Assembly (NCBI RefSeq): GCF_044430645.1
Contig: NZ_JAWUDN010000007.1
Span: 174,965 to 238,964, forward strand
Reading direction: 5' to 3'
Origin: Ewingella allii
Lineage (GTDB): Bacteria > Pseudomonadota > Gammaproteobacteria > Enterobacterales > Enterobacteriaceae
DNA length: 64,000 nucleotides
Part shown: positions 8,620 through 16,755 of the stretch, one piece after another
Layout: the number at the start of each line of letters is the position of its first letter
How positions within the stretch are numbered: position 1 is the stretch's first letter
The notes under the pieces: generated by a model
Databases searched by the model: none
What the model was told of the DNA's origin: nothing
The model's input: the letters and a program-made list of their open reading frames with translations, nothing else
Program-made: the position numbers and the translations under genes

Positions 8620-9060
8620 ATGATAATGATAAAGCGGAAAGAAAGTATCAATGAGGTAGATTGGCAGGCGTTGGTCGAGCTGATTGATACCGCTGGTCTA
8701 GGTCTACGTGAGTCGGGCGATTTAGAAAATGCCTTTCGCCACAGCGCTTTCTGCTGGTTCGGCTATGAACAGGGCAAGCTTATTGCAGTGGCGAGAGCGA
8801 TCAGTGATATGACCTGGTGCAGCTATCTTTCCGACGTAGCGGTGGTACCGCATCAGCAAGGCAAAGGTTATGGTCGGCAGCTCATGGAGGCGGTGCGAGA
8901 AGAGTTGCTGCCCTTCGGCAAGATCTTCATCTATGCCGCGCCGGATAAAATAGGTTTTTACCAGAGTCTCGACTTTGAATTACTGTCGACCGGCATGGTC
9001 TGCGCCAAAAGGGAGACCTTAGAAAAAATGCAAAAGCAGGGCTATATTAGGTCTGCCTAA
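8620..9060 (+). CDS. GNAT-family N-acetyltransferase
   Basis: This protein of 146 residues has the GNAT fold. The acetyl-CoA pyrophosphate loop is visible as VVPHQQGKGYGRQLM at about residues 75-89, preceded by the beta strand YLSDVAV, and a final IGFYQSLDFELL closes the domain. It should transfer an acetyl group from acetyl-CoA to an amine whose identity is not readable. A second ATG six bases in (8626) is an alternative start. The last 14 bases overlap the convergent GntR gene. Confidence 0.85.
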   Translation: MIMIKRKESINEVDWQALVELIDTAGLGLRESGDLENAFRHSAFCWFGYEQGKLIAVARAISDMTWCSYLSDVAVVPHQQGKGYGRQLMEAVREELLPFGKIFIYAAPDKIGFYQSLDFELLSTGMVCAKRETLEKMQKQGYIRSA

Positions 9061-9769
9061 AGGCCAAATTATCCTGATTGAAGGGGATGACATAGGTGCA
9101 GGAATAATCGATATCGACAATATCGCTGAACGCATACACCTGGCCGTCGCGCAGAATTCCACGATTAAGGATATGCATCGCCGGTGCGCCTTTCTTACAG
9201 CCGAGCAGCTCGGCCTGCACTTTATTAACTATCACGGCGTCGTAATGGGTGAGGGAGTGGGAAATCTGATAGCCCTTGCCCAGCACATATTGTTGAATAG
9301 AACTCTCAATCACCCTCTGGTTTAAATCGGTAAACAGGCTGAAGGGCATTCTGGCCTGTTCAATCTGCACGTTGTGCTGATTCACCGCGCGCAGCCGGGT
9401 AAAAGCCCAAATAAAGTCATCCACCGTCAGGCCAAAAATCTGCTGCTCTTCCTTGTCCGGGCGGCGTTTGTGCAGATTAAGCATGCGAAAGCTAATTTCA
9501 GCGAATTTCTTCTCGGTGATGGAGTTGTAAACCAACGGATTACTACTGATGCCGGGATTAATAAAAATCCCAGAACCCTGAACCACCCGCACCGCGCCGA
9601 TATCCACCAGCTTCTCCAGCGCCTTGCGAATGGTGAAGCGAGAAGCGCCGTACTCCTCCGCCAGCTGGCGTTCGGGGGGAAGCTTGGTCGGGCGTTGATC
9701 TTCCGGCAGGGCGCTGCGTTGGTAAATTTTACTCAGCAAGTCCTGAGCAATAAATTCCTTCTTTTTCAT
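9047..9769 (-). CDS. GntR-family regulator, HutC/UTRA type
   Basis: This transcription factor of 240 residues has an N-terminal winged helix (PPERQLAEEYGASRFTIRKALEKLVDIGAVRVVQGSGIFI, about 25-70) and a C-terminal UTRA ligand-binding domain with the usual ending DIDYSCTYVIPF. UTRA regulators sense sugars, amino-sugar phosphates or histidine metabolites. I took the ATG at 9769; the upstream in-frame TTG codons at 9772 and 9775 are less likely. It converges with and overlaps the acetyltransferase. Its target is not obvious; the sugar locus at 4163-7122 is one candidate. Confidence 0.87.
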   Translation of the reverse strand: MKKKEFIAQDLLSKIYQRSALPEDQRPTKLPPERQLAEEYGASRFTIRKALEKLVDIGAVRVVQGSGIFINPGISSNPLVYNSITEKKFAEISFRMLNLHKRRPDKEEQQIFGLTVDDFIWAFTRLRAVNQHNVQIEQARMPFSLFTDLNQRVIESSIQQYVLGKGYQISHSLTHYDAVIVNKVQAELLGCKKGAPAMHILNRGILRDGQVYAFSDIVDIDYSCTYVIPFNQDNLAFRQT

Positions 9770-9824
9770 CAACAACGCCCCGATTTAATCATTCTATTTC
9801 GCCAACTTTATCATTAAACAGAGC

Positions 9825-10961
9825 TTATTTAGCATCATGATGCTGGGTGAAGAGTGCCAGCAGGCTGTGCGGCGCGTCCTCCCCAAAGCACAATTCTAGA
9901 TTTCGCGCGGCTTCTTCTGCCGCTGCCGCGCTGCGCGGGAAGAGTTCCTTTTCATAGGCGGCCAGCGCCACTTCTATATCGCCGAGGTGCGCGACGATGG
10001 CTTTTGCCAGTTCAGCACCGTCGAACATGGCCAGATTGGCGCCTTCACCGGCGAAGGGCGACATCAGGTGCGCCGCGTCGCCGAGCAGCGTCACGCCTGG
10101 TACCCGTTGCCACTGATGATCCACAGGCAGCACGGAAATGGCACGTACCACGGCGTCTTTTTCGCTGTCGGTGATAAGTGCAGTAAGCTCCGGTGCCCAG
10201 TCGGCGAACTCGGCGGCCACCTGCGCCTTAGCGCTCAGCGGAACGGAAAAATCAACAGTTGCTAGCCAAGCCTCAGGCTGTCTCAGGGCCGCGTAGGCAT
10301 GCAGCGTGCCATTACCTTCACAGTGCGCCAGAATGCCCCGGTTTGGTTCGAGAGCAAACAGAGTTCCGCCGCCCACGGCTGCCGCGCTGGCCGGGTGATC
10401 TATATTGGCATTGTGCAGGTAGGTTTCAATGAAGGTCACTCCGGCATAGCTTGGCTTGGCGGGGGAGAGAAGAGGGCGGACCTTCGACCATGCGCCGTCA
10501 GCACCCACCAGAATATCCGTCACCAACGTCGAGCCATTGGCGAAGGTCAGCTGATGCTGCCCAGAGCCTAGCGGCGTTACTGACGTGACTTTATGCCCCC
10601 AGCGGATCATGCCCTCAGGCAGTGAATCCAGCAGTAACTTACGCAAATCGCCGCGATGCACTTCTGGCCTGCCACCATCGCCATCGTCCGGCTCATCAAG
10701 CAGCACCTTGCCGTGTTTATTCAGCACCCGCGATGCCTGAGCGCCGCGCTGGATAATTGCCTGAAACTGCTCGAAAAGCCCCGCAGCCTGAAGCGCAAGC
10801 TGGCCATTATAGTCGTGGATATCCAGCAAACCGCCCTGTGAACGCGCATCGGCAGAGGCTTCGGCTTCAAAAACGGTGGCGTTAATGCCGTGCAGATGAA
10901 GAACCCGGGCCAGCATTAAGCCTCCCAGACCTGCGCCCACGATGGCGATTGATTGGTTCAT
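9825..10961 (-). CDS. TetX-like FAD-dependent monooxygenase
   Basis: This flavoprotein of 378 residues belongs to the p-hydroxybenzoate hydroxylase fold. The Rossmann motif GAGLGG lies at residues 8-13. SQGGLLDIHDYNGQLALQAAG near 41 and VHRGDLRKLLLDSLP near 100 closely resemble the arrangement in the Tet(X) tetracycline-inactivating group. The FAD-binding GDAAHLMSPFAGEGAN motif is near residue 292. Such enzymes hydroxylate aromatic or polyketide substrates with NAD(P)H and oxygen. Most chromosomal relatives are not proven to act on tetracyclines, so I do not infer resistance. It stands alone, 440 bases from the remnant MFS gene. Confidence 0.82.
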   Translation of the reverse strand: MNQSIAIVGAGLGGLMLARVLHLHGINATVFEAEASADARSQGGLLDIHDYNGQLALQAAGLFEQFQAIIQRGAQASRVLNKHGKVLLDEPDDGDGGRPEVHRGDLRKLLLDSLPEGMIRWGHKVTSVTPLGSGQHQLTFANGSTLVTDILVGADGAWSKVRPLLSPAKPSYAGVTFIETYLHNANIDHPASAAAVGGGTLFALEPNRGILAHCEGNGTLHAYAALRQPEAWLATVDFSVPLSAKAQVAAEFADWAPELTALITDSEKDAVVRAISVLPVDHQWQRVPGVTLLGDAAHLMSPFAGEGANLAMFDGAELAKAIVAHLGDIEVALAAYEKELFPRSAAAAEEAARNLELCFGEDAPHSLLALFTQHHDAK

Positions 10962-11403
10962 TCTGGGTCCTTTAGCACTTTAAAAAGATAAAATAGGGTC
11001 AGATTCAACGCTAAAGATGCCAGAAGGGTTCCCAAGAACTCAAATAAAAAGTTCTCTCTTAGATAAGGAGGGCTATTAAGCAGATCTAAGATGCCCTTGG
11101 CTTCAAAACTCTGGCTTTTAACTACACTCCATTGGCACCAACATTAGTTACAACATACTCATACGTGGAAGGATTTCCTGTAAGTGCAACCTGTAAGTTT
11201 AGCGGCTGAAATAGCGCCAGAGCCCCTCTGGAGCAAGCTTTAGCAGGGCGGATGTGGTGGCAAGGCGTGGGCAGTGTCTTAGCGAATAATCAGCTAAATA
11301 ATTACGTAATGATCATTACGTAATTTATTGACGCTTGACCCTTAATGCCGTTTCATAGCCGCGATATCCAGCTTCTCTCTACTTAAAATCTTCGGGATCT
11401 TTT
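10962..11403. other. 442-base intergenic region before the broken MFS gene
   Basis: No reading frame of interest is seen. The left part must hold the promoter of the TetX-like gene (minus strand). The right part holds a long perfect palindrome at 11300-11325 (listed separately) and the promoter of the MFS pseudogene. The middle, about 11030-11290, shows nothing I can interpret. Confidence 0.5.
11300..11325. promoter_or_regulatory. 26-base perfect palindrome, likely TetR operator
   Basis: The sequence AATTACGTAATGA is followed directly by its exact reverse complement, TCATTACGTAATT. It lies 78 bases before the start of a wrecked MFS transporter gene, and a TetR C-terminal fragment lies just beyond that gene. 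Size and symmetry fit an operator for a TetR dimer. The remaining TetR fragment has no DNA-binding domain, so this site may now be unoccupied. Confidence 0.65.
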
Positions 11404-11885
11404 ATGACTGAGTGCACTTCCCTGGACGTCCAACCTAACGCTTCTGCATTTAAACGATGGTTAAGTGTTATCTCGCTCGCCTTCGGCACCTTTGTTTTGA
11501 TTAACACCGAATTCTTGCCGATAGGCTTACTGACCCCCCATTGCGCATTCGCTGAATGTTAGCGAAGGTAGAGCAGGGCTGGCGGTGATGCTGCCGGGGC
11601 TGGCAGCCGCAGCATCGGCGCTCCTGTTGATACTGTTTTCCCGCCAGCTGAATCGCCGCACTCTGCTGCTGTTCTTGTCTGCGATGGTGATTTTCTCTAA
11701 CGCGGCGGCGATGCTCGCACCCTCTTTTGGAGTTTTGCTGATCGGTCGTATCATTTTGGGTATGGCCGTCGGGGGATTTTGGTCCTTTGCCATTCCTGCG
11801 GGCCGCCGCCTAGTGCCGGAAGAACAGGGAGCAAGAGCCACTTCACTGATTTCGGCGGGCGTGGCGGTGGGGACTGTCGCCGGGC
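11404..11885 (+). pseudogene. MFS drug-efflux-type transporter, frameshifted and truncated
   Basis: The frame starts MTECTSLDVQPNASAFKRWL and runs through FVLINTEFLPIGLLTP, the first helix of DHA1-type exporters. It is then thrown out of frame at a run of six C (11534-11539) and stops at 11561-11563. Removing one C restores IAHSLNVSEGRAGLAVMLPG and three further helices up to SLISAGVAVGTVAG. There the gene ends abruptly in TetR sequence, so about two thirds of the transporter is missing. It therefore carries two lesions, a homopolymer frameshift and a deletion. Confidence 0.82.
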
Positions 11886-12161
11886 TGCATGCTGGTGGTC
11901 TCGACGGTGAATTCCTGCCCGTCCACCTCGCCAGTACAAAGGGCTGTTAAGGCCGCGCGCTTTGAAACCGAATGCGCTCTCAGAGGCCGCATAGAGCTGG
12001 GAATGGTCGACGGCGATGTGCCGAAAACTGCCGATCCCGCCGCCTTAGCCAGCTTCTTCAGCACCCTGCTGAATGGCATGTCGATCAAAGCCAAAGAGGG
12101 CGCGTCGAAAGAGGCCATGATGGCGCTGGACGACAATGCTATGCGCGTTTGGCCCGAGTAA
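11884..12161 (+). pseudogene. TetR-family regulator, C-terminal fragment
   Basis: About 91 codons remain: GCMLVVSTVNSCPS, then ECALRGRIELGMVDGDVPKTADPAALASFFSTLLNGMSIKAKEGASKEAMM. This matches the ligand-binding C-terminal half common in TetR regulators of the AcrR type (the PRGCxLV start and the DPAALA..F..LLNGMS pattern). The helix-turn-helix half is absent; its place is taken by the truncated MFS gene. Its final 23 bases overlap the convergent MarR-GNAT gene. Confidence 0.8.
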
Positions 12162-13092
12162 ACTGCTGCTCAGTGATAGTGCTTCCCCACTGATCGCCTT
12201 GCCACTCTTTCGCCAGTTCAAAGCCAAAGGACTCATATAAACGCCTAGCGGCGGTGAGTTTGTTGAATGTCCAGAGCTGTACCGCCGAGAAACCTTGTTC
12301 ATCGCAGAATTGCATCGCGGCGGCAATCAACTTTCTACCCGCGCCGCTGCCGCGACAGCCGTCATCAAGGATGAACCAGCGCAGGTGGGCATCGCCATTC
12401 GCCAGATCTTCACCATCAATCGCCACCGAGCCGACAATGCGTCCATTTTGCATCGCCAGCCAAATCTGATTGCCCGGCTTATCCAGACGTCCGGCAAAAT
12501 CCGCCAGACCCGCCGCCACTTTGGCTTCAAAAAAGCTGCCGAAATTATGTTCTCTGGCGTAATAACTGCCGTGCATTTCAGTGATGCGGCCAATCATTCC
12601 GGGCTGGTAGCCACAAATGACTTTTACCTGATCTTTGCTTTCCCGCTCGCTCTCTTGGCGACAGGCTTTTAGCGCCTCGGCATAAAATCTCAACCCTTGT
12701 GAGACGGTCTGCTGCTGGTGGGGATTCATCTTTTGCAGGGCGGCGATCACCTGTTGGCTTCCGTAACTATTGATTTTTTCGACGGTTTTCCTGCCCTGCG
12801 CCGTCAGGGCAAGCTGCTTGATCCTCGCGTCGTCGGTAGATGGCGTTTCTTCCAGCTCACCGGTGCTCACCAGCTTAGTCAGCATGCGGCTGACGCTCGA
12901 CTTCTCAAGCCCTAAAATCTGCACCAGTTGCGCCGCCGTCATCGAGCCATGGTTTTCCACTTCGAGCAGGGTATGGACCACCGATGGAGAGTATTGGGTG
13001 GCGGCCAGCCTGTTATGCATAAAACCCAACTCTCGCACCATTTTGCGGGAAGCGACGCGGATTTCTTCAACTATTTGGAGGGCTGAACTCAT
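12139..13092 (-). CDS. MarR-type regulator fused to GNAT acetyltransferase
   Basis: This two-domain protein of 317 residues carries a MarR winged helix at about 1-140 (HTLLEVENHGSMTAAQLVQILGLEKSSVSRMLTKLV) and a GNAT domain at about 155-310 (acetyl-CoA loop ILDDGCRGSGAGRKLIAAAM). This fusion is a known architecture in Proteobacteria. It couples DNA binding to acetylation of an unidentified small molecule or protein. The ATG at 13092 (MSSALQIVEE) is preferred over an upstream TTG that falls inside a palindrome. That palindrome, 18 bases upstream, suggests self-regulation. The 3' end overlaps the TetR remnant. Confidence 0.87.
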   Translation of the reverse strand: MSSALQIVEEIRVASRKMVRELGFMHNRLAATQYSPSVVHTLLEVENHGSMTAAQLVQILGLEKSSVSRMLTKLVSTGELEETPSTDDARIKQLALTAQGRKTVEKINSYGSQQVIAALQKMNPHQQQTVSQGLRFYAEALKACRQESERESKDQVKVICGYQPGMIGRITEMHGSYYAREHNFGSFFEAKVAAGLADFAGRLDKPGNQIWLAMQNGRIVGSVAIDGEDLANGDAHLRWFILDDGCRGSGAGRKLIAAAMQFCDEQGFSAVQLWTFNKLTAARRLYESFGFELAKEWQGDQWGSTITEQQFTRAKRA

Positions 13093-13109
13093 GGAAATCG
13101 ATCTCTGAA

Positions 13110-13134
13110 ATATGGTTGTATTATACAACCATAT
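13110..13134. promoter_or_regulatory. 25-base palindrome, likely MarR operator
   Basis: The two 12-base arms ATATGGTTGTAT and ATACAACCATAT are perfect reverse complements around a single central T. The site is 18 bases before the ATG of the MarR-GNAT gene and would overlap its promoter. MarR dimers bind such symmetric A+T-rich sites, so autorepression is the simplest reading. Confidence 0.75.
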
Positions 13135-13309
13135 AGTAAGGGAGTCGTCAATATCGTTTGGGATTGTCTCACCTAAAGGCTATTGCAAATCGCACTCGGC
13201 GAATTTGAAAATCTTTTACCGTGCAATTTTTTACAATCCAGCTCCTTTTACCCGCGCCATACTCAGGTTTGCAGCTAAAAATCATGAATAAAAACCAGAG
13301 GAACATCGC

Positions 13310-14026
13310 ATGACGCGCATTTTAAGCCGGACTCAACCTGAACTTATCACCAGTGAAAGCCCAATCTTGCGCACCGGCGAAGATGAAAAAGGGCGCTATT
13401 TTGTGGTCGAGCAGACGGTTTTTTATCCTCAGGGCGGCGGGCAGATGTCGGATCACGGCAGTGTGACCCAGCATGGCCAAAGCCATTTGGTGCGCCAGGC
13501 GCTGAATCATGGCGGGGAAGTGCACCATTACTTGGTAGATCCCCAAGTCAGTCTCGACATCGGTCAGCTCGCGACCTTAACTATTGACGCTGAGTTCCGC
13601 CGCAGGGCGTCGCTGGCCCATACGGCAGGGCATTTAATTGCCCACGTGGTGGAAACTCTGATGCCCTCTTTGGTGCCAGCTAAGGGCCACCACTTTTTGC
13701 CGGGTGCCTATGTGGAATTCACTGGAAACAGTGCCTTAGCCGCCGATCAGCTGCTGGAGCAGGTGCGCAGCAAGGTGGCGGAGGCAATTGAGCAGGATTT
13801 GCCTGTTACCATTGAAAGTATGTCTTTTGATGACATCGCCCGCCTGCGGCCAGAGCTGGCGGGGTCTATTCCGCAAAACGAAGAGATGCGCATTGTGCGC
13901 CTGGGCGACTATGTGCCGGTAGCCTGTGGTGGCACACATGCCGCCACCACCCAGGCATTAAGGGGGTTGGAACTGCGAAAAATCAAAGCTAAAGAGCGGA
14001 TTAAAATCAGTTACGAATTTGCCTGA
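13310..14026 (+). CDS. Alanyl-tRNA editing protein, AlaX family
   Basis: This protein of 238 residues is a free-standing version of the editing domain of alanyl-tRNA synthetase. The zinc/catalytic motif is HTAGH (His104 and His108) and the second metal site is CGGTH (Cys206 and His210). The N-terminal FYPQGGGQMSDHG strand is also characteristic. AlaX proteins hydrolyse tRNA-Ala wrongly charged with serine or glycine in the cytoplasm, preventing mistranslation. It is transcribed alone, converging on the MFS gene at 14047. Confidence 0.9.
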   Translation: MTRILSRTQPELITSESPILRTGEDEKGRYFVVEQTVFYPQGGGQMSDHGSVTQHGQSHLVRQALNHGGEVHHYLVDPQVSLDIGQLATLTIDAEFRRRASLAHTAGHLIAHVVETLMPSLVPAKGHHFLPGAYVEFTGNSALAADQLLEQVRSKVAEAIEQDLPVTIESMSFDDIARLRPELAGSIPQNEEMRIVRLGDYVPVACGGTHAATTQALRGLELRKIKAKERIKISYEFA

Positions 14027-14046
14027 ACACCCGTGCGGCTTGGTTT

Positions 14047-15480
14047 TTAGGCGTCTTTTAGTGGCTGGTGGTGAGTGTTTCTAATGCGGCTCAGGCTAAC
14101 AATAATCGCCAGACCCGTGGCTATCACCGCCACCCACAAACTGAAATGAATCGCCTGAGCTTCGTGCGCCGCGTCACTCAGTGAAATCGACAAAATCACG
14201 CCTACCAGTGCCGTTCCCAGACACTGCCCGAAGGTGCGCATAATCGCCAACACGCCAGAGGCGTAGCCACTGTTTTCGCGCGAGGCGTTGGCCAGCATTT
14301 CGCGGTTATTGGGGCTTTGGAAGCAGCCAAACCCGATGCCGCATATCAGACTGCGCAAACAGATATCCCACATCGCCGCCTGTTCTGGCAGCAAAGAGAG
14401 CAGAATCAGTCCCAGCGCAAATATCCCCAGCCCAATGGTTGAAATTACCGCTGGCGAATGGCGGTCGGCCAGCCTCCCGGCGTGCGGCGCGGCGAGGATA
14501 ATGCCAATCGGCCACGGGGTGAAAAGCAGGGCCGAGGTAAAGGCGCTATAGCCATAAACGTTTTGGAACAGAAACGGCAGGGCGACGAAGGTGATGCCCT
14601 GACTGACAAAGGACGCCAACGAGGTAAGTGACGCCAGAGAAAAGCGCGATGAGGCGAACATGCCAAGAGGCAGCAGCGGCTTGGGCGCGCGGCGCTGACG
14701 CCAGACAAAGGCTATCCCGGCCACAATGGCGGTCACGGCGTAGGCCACCGCGTCCAGCAGGCTCTGAGTTGAAAAATGGCCGTTTTCCGCATGGGAAAAG
14801 CTATTCGCGGCCATGATCAGCGCGCCGAGCGTGATGGCAGACAGCGCCCCTCCGGCGACATCAAAGGGTTGGCGAACCGTGCTGGTTTTGCCCGGCACCA
14901 CGCGCAAAGCCAGAAGCAGCGCCACGACGCCCAGTGGGATATTAATCGCAAACAGCCATTGCCAGCTTAGCGCGGCGAGAATGGTGCCGCCGAGCATAGG
15001 TGCAACGGCCGTACTGGCGGCGATCAGCAGGGCATTCGCGCCCAGCACTCTTCCCAACAGGCGATTAGGGAACACGGTGCGCAAAATGGCCGGGCCGATA
15101 CTCAAGGTTGCGGCGCCGCCAATCCCCTGTAGCAGCCGCATAGCGATCAGCATGTCCAGCGAGGAAGAGAACACGCAGCCCACCGACGCCAGCGTGAACA
15201 GGATCAGGCCGCCGCTGAACAGGGCGCGAAAGCCAATATGGCTGCCGAGGGCGGCGAAGATAGCCAGCGACATCGCCGCAGACAGCAGGTAGCCATTCGA
15301 TACCCAAACGGCGGCGGCGGCGGAAACCTCGAGCGAGCGCGCGATTTGCGGCAGGGCGATATTGACCATCGAGCCGTCGAACACCACCATCGCCGCCATG
15401 GTCATCACGGTCAGCATGGCGAAGAAACGGTCGCGGCCGGGCAAGCCGTCGTCACAGGGTCGGTTGGAGAATAATTCCAT
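14047..15480 (-). CDS. MFS exporter, DHA2 (EmrB/QacA) type
   Basis: This integral membrane protein of 477 residues has about 14 predicted helices. Motif-like stretches are VVFDGSMVNIALPQIARSL in helix 1, RLLQGIGGAATLSIGPAILR near residue 115, and a GRLADR loop midway. This is the DHA2 drug:proton antiporter pattern. No EmrA-type partner is adjacent, so it probably exports compounds across the inner membrane only. It is divergent from a LysR gene at 15624, the usual arrangement when that regulator controls the exporter. Confidence 0.87.
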   Translation of the reverse strand: MELFSNRPCDDGLPGRDRFFAMLTVMTMAAMVVFDGSMVNIALPQIARSLEVSAAAAVWVSNGYLLSAAMSLAIFAALGSHIGFRALFSGGLILFTLASVGCVFSSSLDMLIAMRLLQGIGGAATLSIGPAILRTVFPNRLLGRVLGANALLIAASTAVAPMLGGTILAALSWQWLFAINIPLGVVALLLALRVVPGKTSTVRQPFDVAGGALSAITLGALIMAANSFSHAENGHFSTQSLLDAVAYAVTAIVAGIAFVWRQRRAPKPLLPLGMFASSRFSLASLTSLASFVSQGITFVALPFLFQNVYGYSAFTSALLFTPWPIGIILAAPHAGRLADRHSPAVISTIGLGIFALGLILLSLLPEQAAMWDICLRSLICGIGFGCFQSPNNREMLANASRENSGYASGVLAIMRTFGQCLGTALVGVILSISLSDAAHEAQAIHFSLWVAVIATGLAIIVSLSRIRNTHHQPLKDA

Positions 15481-15623
15481 AAATAGCCTTTACCACTCGT
15501 ATTAAGTTGTCGATGAAGCAAATATACTCGTCGCTGAGATAAGGCGGAAGGCGCAGCATTTGCACTTATAACCTGCACCAGACGCCTTCTCACTTTGACT
15601 GACTCTGGAGTAAAACGCGCGTC

Positions 15624-16553
15624 ATGACTGAACCCGATCTCAATTTACTTATCGCCCTCGACGTGCTGCTTAATGAAGTCAGCGTCGCCGCCGCCGCTCG
15701 CCGCCTGAGTCTCAGCGCCTCGGCGATGAGCCGCACCCTCAGCCGCCTGCGTGCCGTCACCGGCAACCCGCTGCTAGTAAGGGCCGGACGGCAGATGGTG
15801 CTCACGCCCTACGCCGAAGAGATCCGCGAACGCGCGCAAAACGCCGCGTTGGAAGCCCGCGCCGTGCTGCGCCCTGCGGCCACCGCGCTCAATGTTGCCA
15901 CGCTAAAGCGTACCTTTACTCTACGCTCCAATGACGGTTTTATTACCGCGTTCGGCGCGGCGCTGATTGCCGCTGCCGCCGCAGAAGCGCCGGGTGTCTG
16001 TCTGCGCTTTCTGCCTAAGCCGGAGAAAAGCGCCAAACCGCTGCGGGAAGGGCGGGTAGATTTAGAAATTGGCGTGCTGGGCGAAATGGGGCCGGAGATC
16101 CGTTTGCAGACGCTATTTCGCGATAAGTTTGTCGGCGTGGTGCGCAAAGGCCACCCGCTGGCCCAAGAGGAGAAGATGAGCGTGGCGCGCTATGCCTCTT
16201 TCGGTCATGTTTTGGTGTCGCGCCGCGAAGGCATCACCGGGCCGGTGGATCAGGCCTTATCCGAACTAGGCTTTACCCGCAAAATTGCCGCCGTGGTGCC
16301 GGGCTTTTCCGCCGCGCTGGCGATTGCTCAGGCCTCAGACCTGGTGGCTCACGTCCCGGCATCATTCCTGATTAATCAGTCGGTTAATCAAACTGACGGC
16401 CAGCTCGCCAAACTCTGCTCTTTCCCACTGCCGGTGCAAACGCGAGAAATCACTATCTCGCAGATGTGGCACCCGAGATCTGAAGTGGATCCCGCCCATC
16501 GCTGGCTGCGGCAACTGGTGCTCAACGTTTGTCGGCGGCTGGCTCCCGGCTGA
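15624..16553 (+). CDS. LysR-family transcriptional regulator
   Basis: This protein of 309 residues has the LysR winged helix at its start (DLNLLIALDVLLNEVSVAAAARRLSLSASAMSRTLSRLRAVTGNPLLVRAG) and a type 2 periplasmic-binding-protein-like effector domain from about residue 95. The N-terminal form, with an MxEPDLNLL beginning and LSASAMSRTLSRLR, is that of the NodD/SyrM-like subgroup. It is divergent from the DHA2 exporter across 143 bases and probably regulates it in response to a small molecule. Confidence 0.88.
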   Translation: MTEPDLNLLIALDVLLNEVSVAAAARRLSLSASAMSRTLSRLRAVTGNPLLVRAGRQMVLTPYAEEIRERAQNAALEARAVLRPAATALNVATLKRTFTLRSNDGFITAFGAALIAAAAAEAPGVCLRFLPKPEKSAKPLREGRVDLEIGVLGEMGPEIRLQTLFRDKFVGVVRKGHPLAQEEKMSVARYASFGHVLVSRREGITGPVDQALSELGFTRKIAAVVPGFSAALAIAQASDLVAHVPASFLINQSVNQTDGQLAKLCSFPLPVQTREITISQMWHPRSEVDPAHRWLRQLVLNVCRRLAPG

Positions 16554-16755
16554 TTCTCACCGCCGAAGTATTTAATTTATGCCCTTGAATTTACAGGCTG
16601 AAAGTCTGAAAAAAGTCTCGCATTTTTAATGCATAGGTTATGTCTTTTTCTTATTTGCCAGCGAGGGCGGGGTTTGAAAAACTCACGCCACAAAACTAGC
16701 CCGACGGGCACCTTCATTTTGGTTGTTTTTTATAGTTTAAGGAAAGACATTGTCT

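Noticed and set aside
8617..8634. Fur-box-like GATAATGATAA at the GNAT start
   Set aside because: It is only a partial half-site match and is explained by the start codons ATGATAATG and following ATA codons.
13093..13128. Longer MarR-GNAT start at a TTG (13128)
   Set aside because: That codon lies inside the 25-base palindrome; the ATG at 13092 begins the normal MarR N-terminus.
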